Positions 55,743-64,000 of a DNA stretch of 64,000 nucleotides are shown in pieces. Origin of the DNA: Austropuccinia psidii. Taxonomy: Eukaryota; Basidiomycota; Pucciniomycetes; Pucciniales; Sphaerophragmiaceae. A program made the translations under genes and the position numbers. Each line of letters opens with the position of its first letter. The stretch's first letter is position 1. The notes under the pieces were generated by a model, which worked only from the letters and a program-made list of their open reading frames with translations, was not told the DNA's origin and made no database searches. The stretch is taken from NCBI GenBank assembly GCA_023105745.1, contig JALGQZ010000005.1, forward strand, positions 62,672,019 through 62,736,018. Direction: 5' to 3'.

Positions 55743-56417
55743 TTATTGAGCAATTGGTCTTCTCTCATTTCTGAATCTTCTGAGAAACCTTTGGGAAGCT
55801 GGTATTTTGCTTTCTACAATCCATTCATGTTCATGTTGTGGATTTTTATACCTGACTAAGTATTCCCTTTCATTTTTTCCCCTAAGTCTTTCTTCTTTCA
55901 AGACTTTTAGTACCTTTTTCTCCTTACTTTGATCTAGTGGGGGTACTTCTAAGGGTGTTTCATTTCTTAAAGGAAATAATTCCTTATCACTTGTAGTGTA
56001 ATGCTTTACTAGACTGACAAGGAAAGTTGGATGTTTGTTTTCCAGTTCTCCTGACAGTTCTACTTGTACTGCATTTGTCCCATGAAGGGCTTTGATAATA
56101 AATGGTCCTGCAAAGGATTCTTTCAATTTCTGTGGACCTTTAATATTATTAAAGTTCAAGGTTGAAACTAGTATTAAGTCCCCTACTTTGAATTCTGGGG
56201 TTTTATGACTTTTATCCCATTTCTGCCTAGAATATTCAAAGGAATCATTCATGCTTTGATTTGCATGATGTCTCACTTCATCAAGCAATAGCTTAAAGCT
56301 TGAAGCAGTTGGATGAATGTCAACCAAATCTTTCTTCAAATTATCAATTGGAAGTTTGGGGTTCCATCCTTTTTCCAACATTGCAGGGGTCTTTCCTGTT
56401 GAAGAATGGATGGAGGT
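55743..56417 (-). pseudogene. pol: Integrase C-terminus with chromodomain-like tail, family 2 (cut by insertion)
   Basis: On the minus strand it starts TSIHSSTGKTPAMLEKGWNP. It runs through HPTASSFKLLLDEVRHHAN, the SH3-like block DFKVGDLILVS-type wording (EFKVGDLILVSTLNFNN), then KHPTFLVSLVKHY. The tail REYLVRYKNPQHEHEWIVES is chromodomain-like and ends FLRRFRNERRPIAQ. The visible part has no stop. The first ten codons of the open frame (up to 56441) come from the inserted LTR, not the gene. The upstream part lies beyond the inserted element. Confidence 0.9.
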
Positions 56418-58442
56418 TGTGAGCCTTTGAGATATGACCACATACCCAATAAGGTCACAAAAAGATTAAGAATAATTATACCTTTAATATAATTATACTA
56501 AAATTACTTAGAATAATTATACATTAAAATTAATTACTTAAATATACAAAAAATACCATAAATTGACACAAAAATTGGTTTAACTTAAAAGCCAATGAAT
56601 AAACATGTAAAATAAATTATACCATTGGATTCCCCATGGAAAAATACACATATACCATTTTTATGGCATACCTGTAAAGTCAATATTTAATGAATTATAA
56701 GGTATAATACCTTATAAAAACCATAAAATCCTATTTATCTCAGAAACCAATGAAACAACATGTGAAATAAATTGTACCAGTGGATTCCCCATGAAAATCC
56801 ACACATAAAACAATTAATAAGCTAATTCTCAAAGTCAATACTTTAGGAATTATCCTGAATATATGCACTTTTTTGGTCAACACATATATTCAAGGATCAT
56901 AGCTAATATCTTCTAAACTATACATGATAGAATGATGAACCAAAAATAAAGTTACCACGTAATTACGGTAAGAATACAGATATGAACTTTATTTTACAAA
57001 TTATAAACAAGGTTAAAACCTATGATGAAATATTGATAAAAATCAACAGAGCTGTTGACCACTTTGTTGTGAAAGTGGTCCAAACTTGAAAAAAAGTATA
57101 CAGTTGGATTCTACTAGTTCATTCGTGAAGAATGATGTAATTTTTATTATTAAATTCAGGGTATAATCCCCTGAAATCAAGGTTTGAAGTTTAAAACATT
57201 GAATTTCGACAGAAAAGATGAGTTACAAGAAAAATCATCAAAATTAGAGTTTTGATGATGTAATGATAGGCTCTTGGCAGCATAATAAGGTTATGCCAGG
57301 CTATCAGAATTCACTCTCTGAATTGCTGTAGCGTGTAAATCTTAAAAGGTATTGAAGATCAAAGTTTGAGCTTAAATTGAGAAGTTATGATCACTTACTG
57401 TAACCTTAAATTAAGTTTAACAGTCACAAGAGTGATAGAATTGGTGAATACTATTAGTTTATGATTAAAACTAATAAAATCCACGAAATTTGGGGTTCTG
57501 CAAAGCCTCTGATGTCATCAAACTTAAAGTTACAGTGATAACTTTAAATAATGGTGCAATAATGATGTAAGATGGTTTGATCATGGTGTAATCACCCTCA
57601 AACCTTAAAATATTGATCAATTCCAGTGGATGTGATCAGTACACGTCTACTAGAAGCCTGTTGGACTCTAGGAGGGAGGTATTTACTATAAATAGAGCTC
57701 TTTTTACTCTATTTTCCCCTCAGACGCATCAAAAACATTAAAATCAATTAAATAAAAGGTAATTCTTTATTCTTTATATATAAAACTCTTATATTATTAA
57801 AGACCAAAGATCATCTTATTATTAATCACCACTTTTACGTGATTAAATCAATTTTTTAATTGTTTTTGTTATAAATCTCTCTATAAACTCATTTCCACGT
57901 AAAATCAAGAATTTTAGTAAAAATTCTTTATTTTTTATTGTAAATACAATTTGAAAAAGTTGTATTATATTCTTTTGGCGTAAAATATCTCAAAATTATT
58001 ATCTTAAGTGTTAAAAGTAGGTTATTTCATCTTATTATAATAATTTCTCTCTTATTATTACTCTTAATAATTCTTATTTAATATAAATAGTATTTATATT
58101 AATATATAACTTTAATATTGGTAATATTATTGTTATTAATTGTTTTTTATTCATAAAAGACAATTTTTTACGCCTTTATTATTTGTTTGTAACAATAATA
58201 AAGAGCTTTATAATATATTAATTATTTTATATTAATATATTATTTTCAATATTATAATCTTATATAATATTAATTATATTATTATATTTATTTAATAATA
58301 TAATATTTTTACGCCATAATAATAATATTTCTTTATTATTATTATTATTTTTATCTTATTTATTTCAATTATAAGGACATTCAGAGTACAATAAGTAATA
58401 AATTAGTAATTTTTACTTATTGTTTCATAGTCAAACCTTACA
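56418..58442 (+). repeat. 5' LTR, family 2 (2025 bp)
   Basis: It starts TGTGAGCCTTTGAGATATG and ends CATAGTCAAACCTTACA, followed directly by the primer-binding motif. The TATA box at 57687-57695 divides U3 (about 1.27 kb) from R-U5 (about 0.73 kb). R-U5 is extremely AT-rich. Confidence 0.92.
57687..57695 (+). promoter_or_regulatory. TATA box of family-2 LTR
   Basis: TATAAATAG, followed by GAGCTCTTTTTACTC, is kept in the other family-2 LTR at 40897-40905 (reversed). It is the likely core promoter, with transcription expected to start a few tens of bases downstream. Confidence 0.7.
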
Positions 58443-58461
58443 TTTGGGGGCCTGGCCATGA
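58443..58461 (+). promoter_or_regulatory. Primer-binding-site region, family 2
   Basis: TTTGGGGGCCTGGCCATGA follows the LTR end. It shares TTTGGGGGCC and TGATATTTA with family 1. The sequence could pair with a primer ending GGCCCCCA-3', but I cannot assign a tRNA. Confidence 0.65.
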
Positions 58462-58944
58462 TATTTACTTAAAAGACCTTTAAAAAGATTCTATTTGGGT
58501 TTATCCAATAATAAATTATATTTATAATCATAAATTATATAATAATTTTATATTTTATTGATTTTAAAAGCTATTGAGGCATTTGGAAAGCAATTGTACT
58601 GTCTTACACGTGGTTTTTCACATCCTTAGACTTGCAAGAACTTTCTTTGAGTGACTCTAGTGATTAAAAAAGATATTTTATAAACTAAAAATAATTTTAT
58701 TATAATTAATTTTATAAGAATCATATTCTTTTTTATTTTATTCTTTAAAAAATAAAAAATACATAAAAAAATATTAAAAAAAATTAAAAACCAATAAAAA
58801 AAGTTATTTTTATTCATTTTTATTCATTTCTTTATTTTATTTCTATTTTTTAAGATATAAAGCAATTTCTACGTGGAAAATTGCCATATCTTGCCAAAAA
58901 TAACACTTCTTATATAAAGACTTATATTTATTTGTCTTTTTTAG

Positions 58945-59864
58945 TGTTTGAAGATAACCCAACAGAAGATAACCAAGCTACTGTTGAGAGGTTGGTGGAA
59001 GAAACTTGTCAAAGTTCTCCAACACCAGTTATCACCAAAAGAAAGAAAGCTAAGAAATTAGACTTTCCAGGACCCACCATTCAAGACTCTGAAGGTGAGC
59101 ACCTCTTTGTATAATTGCCATAAAAGAATTTTTATTCTAAAATACTTTTATTTTTTCTTATTCTTTAATTATGACTACCAGAAGAGGTTCCCAATACTCC
59201 ATCCAATCAGATGGAGCTGGACTCAGAGGTAGAATTGATCCCTCAAAAGGGAAAAGAAAGGGCAATATCCCCAGTGGAACAGAATCCACACAAGGAAGTG
59301 CCTTATCCCAAAGGCAAGTCCCAGAAATGCCCATGATATCTGAGCCTGAATTAGAACTAAGTATGAGTAACTCAAACAGGTACAAATCACATTCAGAGGG
59401 CTCAAATAGACATCTACATGAGCCAGTACAAGCAGTATTGCACAGTGTACAAGGACAAAGATTGGGAAATGTTGCCTCAAATACACCAAGGAGTGATGAA
59501 CTCCTGGCACATCCTGAAAAAGTTCCTCAAAGAGGAGGAGATAGTGAAATACTCCAATGGATGGAATCCACTGTCATCCAAACCTCAAATCAAAAAAATC
59601 AAGGATTACCATGCCAAAAAGAGGGAGGCAACCAAGGAAGAAGCCCCAGTAGCTTCTACCAGCAAGCCCCAAGCCAACCCACTTCCCCAAGAAGGGAAGA
59701 AGAACAAGAAAAAGCATTGGAGGAAACCATATTCCCCAAGCTACAGAATCCCAAGAATCCAAAAGGATGCCATGGACAATGTTTTCAACATGGCCAGAAC
59801 CTTGATGGAATTCAAGGACAAGGAAGAGCAAAGAATGAGACAACCTCATTTCCCAAAGAAATAA
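58945..59864 (+). CDS. Spliced accessory protein overlapping gag (three exons), family 2
   Basis: Exon A is 58945-59094, after acceptor TTTTTTAG. It reads (x)TG TTT GAA GAT AAC and contains a basic cluster, TKRKKAKK. Intron 59095-59181 (GTGAGC to CTACCAG, 87 bp) contains the gag ATG. Exon B is 59182-59313 ([20 protein letters not shown]). Intron 59314-59379 (GCAAGT to CAAACAG, 66 bp) is a GC-AG intron with an excellent donor. Exon C is 59380-59864, ending [20 protein letters not shown], then [17 protein letters not shown] and stop. Both joins are phase 1 and in frame, giving about 255 residues. If the upstream exon ends in A, the start would be a split ATG. Inferred only; no transcript evidence. 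The function is unknown. Confidence 0.5.
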
Positions 59865-62800
59865 CCTTGTCCAAAGATGTTGTAAATACTTTAACAGAAA
59901 TTAAAAATAGTATATTACCTCTAAAAGAAATTAAAGACAGTTTATTATCACTACAAGAAATAAATAACAATTTATCTTCTTTAACAAAAATTGTTGTGCA
60001 AAACAAGAAAGAAATTGACAACATTAAGTTTATTGTTGAAAATAATAAACCAAAGAATTTAATTGACAATACTCAAAAATTAATACAAGGACAACAAGAA
60101 TTGTATAAATACATAAAAGATATCAAAGACAAAACTTTGACAATCAATTATGATGTGAGTATTGACAATCTTACAGAAAAATTGAATAAATTAAGTATTT
60201 CTGTAGAAAAATTTGAAGAAAAGACTTCATCACACCAAAAATTACTTTTGGACCATGTGGAAAAAAGTGATGAAGCAAGAATGCATCTGAAAGATGATAT
60301 TCAGAGTGAAATAAGGCTTATCACTGAAAAAATGGATAAAATTAATGAGGCTAATTTAAATATGGCAAAGTTATCAACACCATTTTCTCATATAACAAGC
60401 CCTGTTAAAACAAAAGAAGAATTGTCAAATCCTTTCATAACAGACTTGAGTCACCAAGATAATAACCAAGTCTTAATGAAGGAAGCACCTCAATTGAAAG
60501 AATGGCCAACATTCACAGGAGAAGGTGAATATGACCACATGTCATTTATTAAAACAATTGACATGTTGCAAGAAGATTATGCCATACCAGATGAATTAAT
60601 CACTGCAAGATTACATTCTTTGTTTGAGAAATCTGCAAAAAGATGGTATTATGGCATAAGACAAACAAATGGTAAAAATACCTGGTCTTGGTGGAAACAA
60701 GAAATAATCACCAAGTGGGCAAATGATGCCTGGAGGTATAAGATAGAAAATGCATTTGAAAACTCTTTCTTTGACCCAGAGAAAGACAAGCCTTTAACTT
60801 GGTTCTTGAAACAAGTTGAAAGGCTTAATGCACTGTACCCAGAAATGTCACAAAAGATGGTGCACATGAAAATACTTAAAAAATGTGGAGGGGAACTAGA
60901 ACATGCCCTAAGAAGCAGGTGTATAGAACCATGCTCCACAGAAGAGTATATAAATGCACTAGAAGATATAGTGACAAGAACAAAAATTGGCAGAACTTGG
61001 AAAAAATTGGACATTAAAAGCCCAAATAAACCATTTATCAAGAAAGATAAATCAAAAGAATCCTCTAAGCCCAATACATCCAACAATAATGAGCAAAGAA
61101 AATGCCATAAATGTGGAGGTATTGGACACTTAGCCAATAATTGCCTTAAAAAAGCAAAAATTAATGAAATTGTGGAAACAGAAAGCCACAATGACAAAGA
61201 AGAGGAATCTGACTCTGAAAAAGAGACAGAAGAGTCAGAAAGCTCTGAAAGTGATGAAATCAATATAATTAATGCACAAATTAATAATATTGACTTGATT
61301 TATGAAGTACTGGATGTTAATTCAAATTTACCACAAGTTGGAACATCTGACACAAACCTAACAAACATACAAGATGCCAAAATGTATAGAACCAAACCTG
61401 CAAGAGGAATGGGATATACAGCTGGAAAATCAAGTATAAGTATTGTTATGGTTGATAAGCAGGAAGGAAAAGTTAACTTGGATACAGGAGCATATTGCAC
61501 TTGTGTTGTCAAAAGTTATTTAAAAACCATTGTCCCAAATTGGCAAGAAAAACTTATGCCAATACAAGGTGTCAAATTTAGTAGTGCAAGTGAGAGCATG
61601 AAGCCCCTTGGAATAATTGATTTAACACTAATTTTTCCTCATCCCTCACAATGTGTCAGAATTAAAGTAGAGTTTGTAGTAATGGACAACTGTACTAGTA
61701 ATCATTTCATACTTGGAAATGACTACTTATCAATCTATGGTATAGATATCTCCAACCAAAAAGACAGATATTTTACCATAGGAGATAACAAAAGACAGAA
61801 GTTTGGCTTCTTAAACAACAAAAAACAAATCACAGTTATTAAGAAGGAAGAAAAAATTCCAGAAAAGGAAATTTTTATATCTGAACAACTTAAAGAGGCA
61901 GAATTCAATCAAGAATTAACAGAAAAAATGAAAGAAAAATTGATTGACCTCTTATTTAAGTATAAAAATGCCTTTGCAACTGACAAAGAGCCACTAGGTG
62001 CCATAATTGGACATGAAGTGGATATAATTCTTAATGTAGAAAAACCTTACCCACCTTTATTAAGAAGACCTGCTTATCCAGCCAGTCCAAGAGCTAGAGA
62101 AGCCTTAGAGGTACACATTAAAGAATTAATGGACCTTGGAGTATTAAGAAAGGTTGGACATAATGAACAAGTAGAAGTTACTACACCTGTCATTATAACT
62201 TGGCATAATGGAAAGTCAAGGATGGTAGGAGACTTCAGAGCCCTGAATACCTATACCATTCCAGACAGATATCCAATACCTAGAATCCATGAAAAATTGA
62301 CCCAATTGTCACAAGCTAAGTTCATCACAGCTATGGATGCTCTTAAGGGTTTTCATCAAAATGTCTTAACAGACAATGCCAAGAAACTACTAAGAATAAT
62401 AGTCCATTGTGGGATTTTTGAATACTTAAGAATGCCATTTGGAATAAAAAATGCACCTTCCCATTATCAAAGAATGATGAATACCATATTTCCTGAGGAA
62501 TTATCAGAAGGATGGTTAATTATCTATATTGATGATATTATAGTTTGCTCAGAAACTTGGGAAAATCACCTTACAAGACTAGAAAGGGTACTACAGAAAA
62601 TAGTCCAAGTGAATATGAAAATCTCCTTGAAAAAGTGTCATTTTGCATATAGTGAATTAAAAGCACTAGGACATGTGGTATCTGGACTTAGTCTAGGCAT
62701 AGACAAAAATAAAGTAGCAGCAGTACTACTTAAACCAATGCCTCAAACCAAAAAAGAAATGCAATCATTTCTAGGATTTGCTGGTTACTATAGACAGCAT

Positions 62801-64000
62801 ATAAAGGACTTTGCAAAAATTGCTAAATCCTTGTATAAGCTATGTGACCAACAAACAGTCTATGAGATGACAGAAGAAAGAGTCAAGGCATATGAAGAAT
62901 TGAAAAATTCCTTAACAAATGCCCCATTCCTTCTAATGCCAGATTGGAAACTACCCTTCAAACTATACATTGATGCTTGTGGAGAAGGACTAGGTGCTGC
63001 ACTTCACCAAACACAAATTATCAATGATAAACCAGTGGAAGGACCAATTTGTTTCATTTCAAGGCAAATAAAGCCAACAGAAGCAAGGTATGGAGCAAGC
63101 CAAATGGAATGCTTATGCCTAGTGTGGGCTTTAGAAAAATTGCATTATTATTTGGATGGCACAGTATTTGATGTAATCAAAGACTGTAATGCTGTGAAAT
63201 CACTATTAAATATGAAGACTCCAAACAGACATATGCTGAGATGGCAAATTGCTATCCAGGAATATAGAGGAAATATGACTATTGTTCATAAATCTGGAAA
63301 TATTCACAAAAATGCAGACGGTCTCAGCAGATGGGCTCTAGCAAATACCCCTGACAATCCAGCATGGGTACCACAAGAAGAGCACCATATAGAAAGAATA
63401 TGTGTTACAGACATTGGCACAGAATTCTTTAACCAAGTTAAAGAAAGCTATAAGACAGACAAAAATTGCCATATCTTAAGCCAACTTCTAATGAAAGACT
63501 GCAAAGATCCATCACTTTCATCAAAACTAGATGAAATATGGAAAAAGGCATATGATGAAGGAAGATTTCACCTCCTTGATGGAATCCTTTACCATAGAAC
63601 AAAACACACATGTGTTATGGCCTTAACAGACAGAACACTAATAAACACCATTCTACATGAGTGTCATGATAGTGTTGCATCTGGACATCTCTCAGAAGAT
63701 AGGACACTAGAGAGGGTGAAAACCTGCTCTTGGTGGCCAAATTGGAAGAAAGATGTTGCAGAGTACTGCCAAACCTGTGACAGATGTCAAAAAGCCAACA
63801 GAGCCACAGGAAAGAAATTTGGAATGATGATCCAAATCCAAGAACCAAAATCCCCATGGGAAATAGTTCATATGGATTGGGTAACAGCCTTACCTCCAGG
63901 AGGAGACAGGAGTTATAATGCATGCCTAGTGTTAATTGACAGATACAGCAAAACTCCCATGTTCTTACCATGTCATAAGGATGACACAGCTATGGATACA
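59171..64000 (+). CDS. gag-pol: Gag-Pol polyprotein, uninterrupted, runs off the window (1610 codons so far)
   Basis: One frame from ATG 59171 ([17 protein letters not shown]) stays open to the last base. Residues in order: Ser/Gln-rich N-terminus; coiled-coil-like 240-420; Gag core from 442 ([16 protein letters not shown]); zinc knuckle [14 protein letters not shown] at 645-658; acidic Ser/Glu linker; protease D-T-G at 771-773; RT with YIDD at 1119-1122; RNase H with Asp 1268 and 1338; integrase zinc-binding His 1499, His 1506, Cys 1536, Cys 1539; first catalytic Asp 1569 (HMDWV). All key residues visible are intact. Gag and Pol are fused with no frameshift site. The rest of integrase and any chromodomain lie beyond the window. 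It overlaps the accessory frame over 59182-59864. Confidence 0.93.
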   Translation, partial: MTTRRGSQYSIQSDGAGLRGRIDPSKGKRKGNIPSGTESTQGSALSQRQVPEMPMISEPELELSMSNSNRYKSHSEGSNRHLHEPVQAVLHSVQGQRLGNVASNTPRSDELLAHPEKVPQRGGDSEILQWMESTVIQTSNQKNQGLPCQKEGGNQGRSPSSFYQQAPSQPTSPRREEEQEKALEETIFPKLQNPKNPKGCHGQCFQHGQNLDGIQGQGRAKNETTSFPKEITLSKDVVNTLTEIKNSILPLKEIKDSLLSLQEINNNLSSLTKIVVQNKKEIDNIKFIVENNKPKNLIDNTQKLIQGQQELYKYIKDIKDKTLTINYDVSIDNLTEKLNKLSISVEKFEEKTSSHQKLLLDHVEKSDEARMHLKDDIQSEIRLITEKMDKINEANLNMAKLSTPFSHITSPVKTKEELSNPFITDLSHQDNNQVLMKEAPQLKEWPTFTGEGEYDHMSFIKTIDMLQEDYAIPDELITARLHSLFEKSAKRWYYGIRQTNGKNTWSWWKQEIITKWANDAWRYKIENAFENSFFDPEKDKPLTWFLKQVERLNALYPEMSQKMVHMKILKKCGGELEHALRSRCIEPCSTEEYINALEDIVTRTKIGRTWKKLDIKSPNKPFIKKDKSKESSKPNTSNNNEQRKCHKCGGIGHLANNCLKKAKINEIVETESHNDKEEESDSEKETEESESSESDEINIINAQINNIDLIYEVLDVNSNLPQVGTSDTNLTNIQDAKMYRTKPARGMGYTAGKSSISIVMVDKQEGKVNLDTGAYCTCVVKSYLKTIVPNWQEKLMPIQGVKFSSASESMKPLGIIDLTLIFPHPSQCVRIKVEFVVMDNCTSNHFILGNDYLSIYGIDISNQKDRYFTIGDNKRQKFGFLNNKKQITVIKKEEKIPEKEIFISEQLKEAEFNQELTEKMKEKLIDLLFKYKNAFATDKEPLGAIIGHEVDIILNVEKPYPPLLRRPAYPASPRAREALEVHIKELMDLGVLRKVGHNEQVEVTTPVIITWHNGKSRMVGDFRALNTYTIPDRYPIPRIHEKLTQLSQAKFITAMDALKGFHQNVLTDNAKKLLRIIVHCGIFEYLRMPFGIKNAPSHYQRMMNTIFPEELSEGWLIIYIDDIIVCSETWENHLTRLERVLQKIVQVNMKISLKKCHFAYSELKALGHVVSGLSLGIDKNKVAAVLLKPMPQTKKEMQSFLGFAGYYRQHIKDFAKIAKSLYKLCDQQTVYEMTEERVKAYEELKNSLTNAPFLLMPDWKLPFKLYIDACGEGLGAALHQTQIINDKPVEGPICFISRQIKPTEARYGASQMECLCLVWALEKLHYYLDGTVFDVIKDCNAVKSLLNMKTPNRHMLRWQIAIQEYRGNMTIVHKSGNIHKNADGLSRWALANTPDNPAWVPQEEHHIERICVTDIGTEFFNQVKESYKTDKNCHILSQLLMKDCKDPSLSSKLDEIWKKAYDEGRFHLLDGILYHRTKHTCVMALTDRTLINTILHECHDSVASGHLSEDRTLERVKTCSWWPNWKKDVAEYCQTCDRCQKANRATGKKFGMMIQIQEPKSPWEIVHMDWVTALPPGGDRSYNACLVLIDRYSKTPMFLPCHKDDTAMDT

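Larger units (their letters stand above)
53425..56417 (-). mobile_element. Family-2 chromovirus, minus strand, 3' end only in window
   Basis: On the minus strand it has integrase C-terminus and chromodomain-like tail, polypurine tract, then a complete 3' LTR (55606-53425). It was entered at 56417/56418 by the plus-strand family-2 element, so the rest of its pol should lie beyond the window. Bases left of the LTR are CTTAA. Confidence 0.88.
56418..64000 (+). mobile_element. Family-2 chromovirus, plus strand, apparently intact, continues past the window
   Basis: It has a complete 5' LTR, primer-binding region, leader with spliced accessory exons, and a gag-pol frame open to the last base. It sits inside the integrase of the minus-strand family-2 element; the left target site is GAGGT (56413-56417). 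It is probably among the youngest insertions in the window, since it sits inside another element, nothing has inserted into it, and its coding frame has no lesion. Confidence 0.92.

Noticed and set aside
58626..58817. Lys/Phe/Ile-rich small minus-strand frame
   Set aside because: Chance frame in extremely AT-rich leader sequence, with low complexity.
60649..61263. Minus-strand open frame of 204 codons opposite the intact gag
   Set aside because: A shadow of the gag frame; its Ser-rich composition is the reverse of the acidic/Ser gag linker.

Overview
The window is almost entirely nested long-terminal-repeat (LTR) retrotransposons from an AT-rich eukaryotic genome. I found no convincing host gene, rRNA or tRNA. 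Gag-Pol wording such as [35 protein letters not shown] and a C-terminal EYLVRY chromodomain-like tail marks them as Ty3/gypsy chromoviruses. They closely resemble elements I know from rust fungi (Pucciniales), most like Austropuccinia psidii. That is recognition from memory, not a database search.

Three coding families and one solo-LTR family are present. Family 1 has LTRs of about 1.7-1.85 kb, starting TGTGAGCCTTAGAGG and ending near CCTTACA. Family 2 has LTRs of about 2.0-2.2 kb, starting TGTGAGCCTNTGAGNTATG. Family 3 has LTRs of about 1.3 kb, starting TGTGACTCAAACC. The solo-LTR family J starts TGTCACA.

Layout: 1-7126 is a broken family-1 element (+) cut by the window start. 8358-22354 is an old family-3 element (+). 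It carries a reversed family-3 LTR (10557-13617), which itself holds a family-1 solo LTR (10624-12337, TSD GGAAT), and a J solo LTR (17370-18996, TSD AACCT). About 22380-26560 is a 67-bp tandem repeat split by a reversed family-3 LTR. 26860-36919 is a complete but mutated family-1 element (+), with near-matching 5-bp flanks AATTC/AGTTC. 37740-45322 is a family-3 3' end (+) split by a deleted family-2 element (-, 38207-43531, TSD AAACC), which itself holds a J solo LTR (41560-42952, TSD TCAAT). 45323-46727 is a family-1 LTR. 46887-52858 is a deleted family-1 element (-). 52859-53424 is a family-1 pol scrap (+). 53425-56417 is the 3' end of a family-2 element (-). 56418-64000 is an apparently intact family-2 element (+), inserted in the previous one and running off the window.

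The most interesting observation concerns the region between the primer-binding site and gag. A second reading frame overlaps the first 650-700 bases of gag. It can be joined in frame to upstream exons by short introns with good splice signals, and an intron removes the gag start codon. Spliced RNA would then encode an accessory protein of about 250 residues, and unspliced RNA Gag-Pol. The layout is visible in families 1 and 2, and in traces in family 3. The family-2 element at 56418-64000 keeps both frames open; its gag-pol frame has no stop for 1610 codons up to the window edge.
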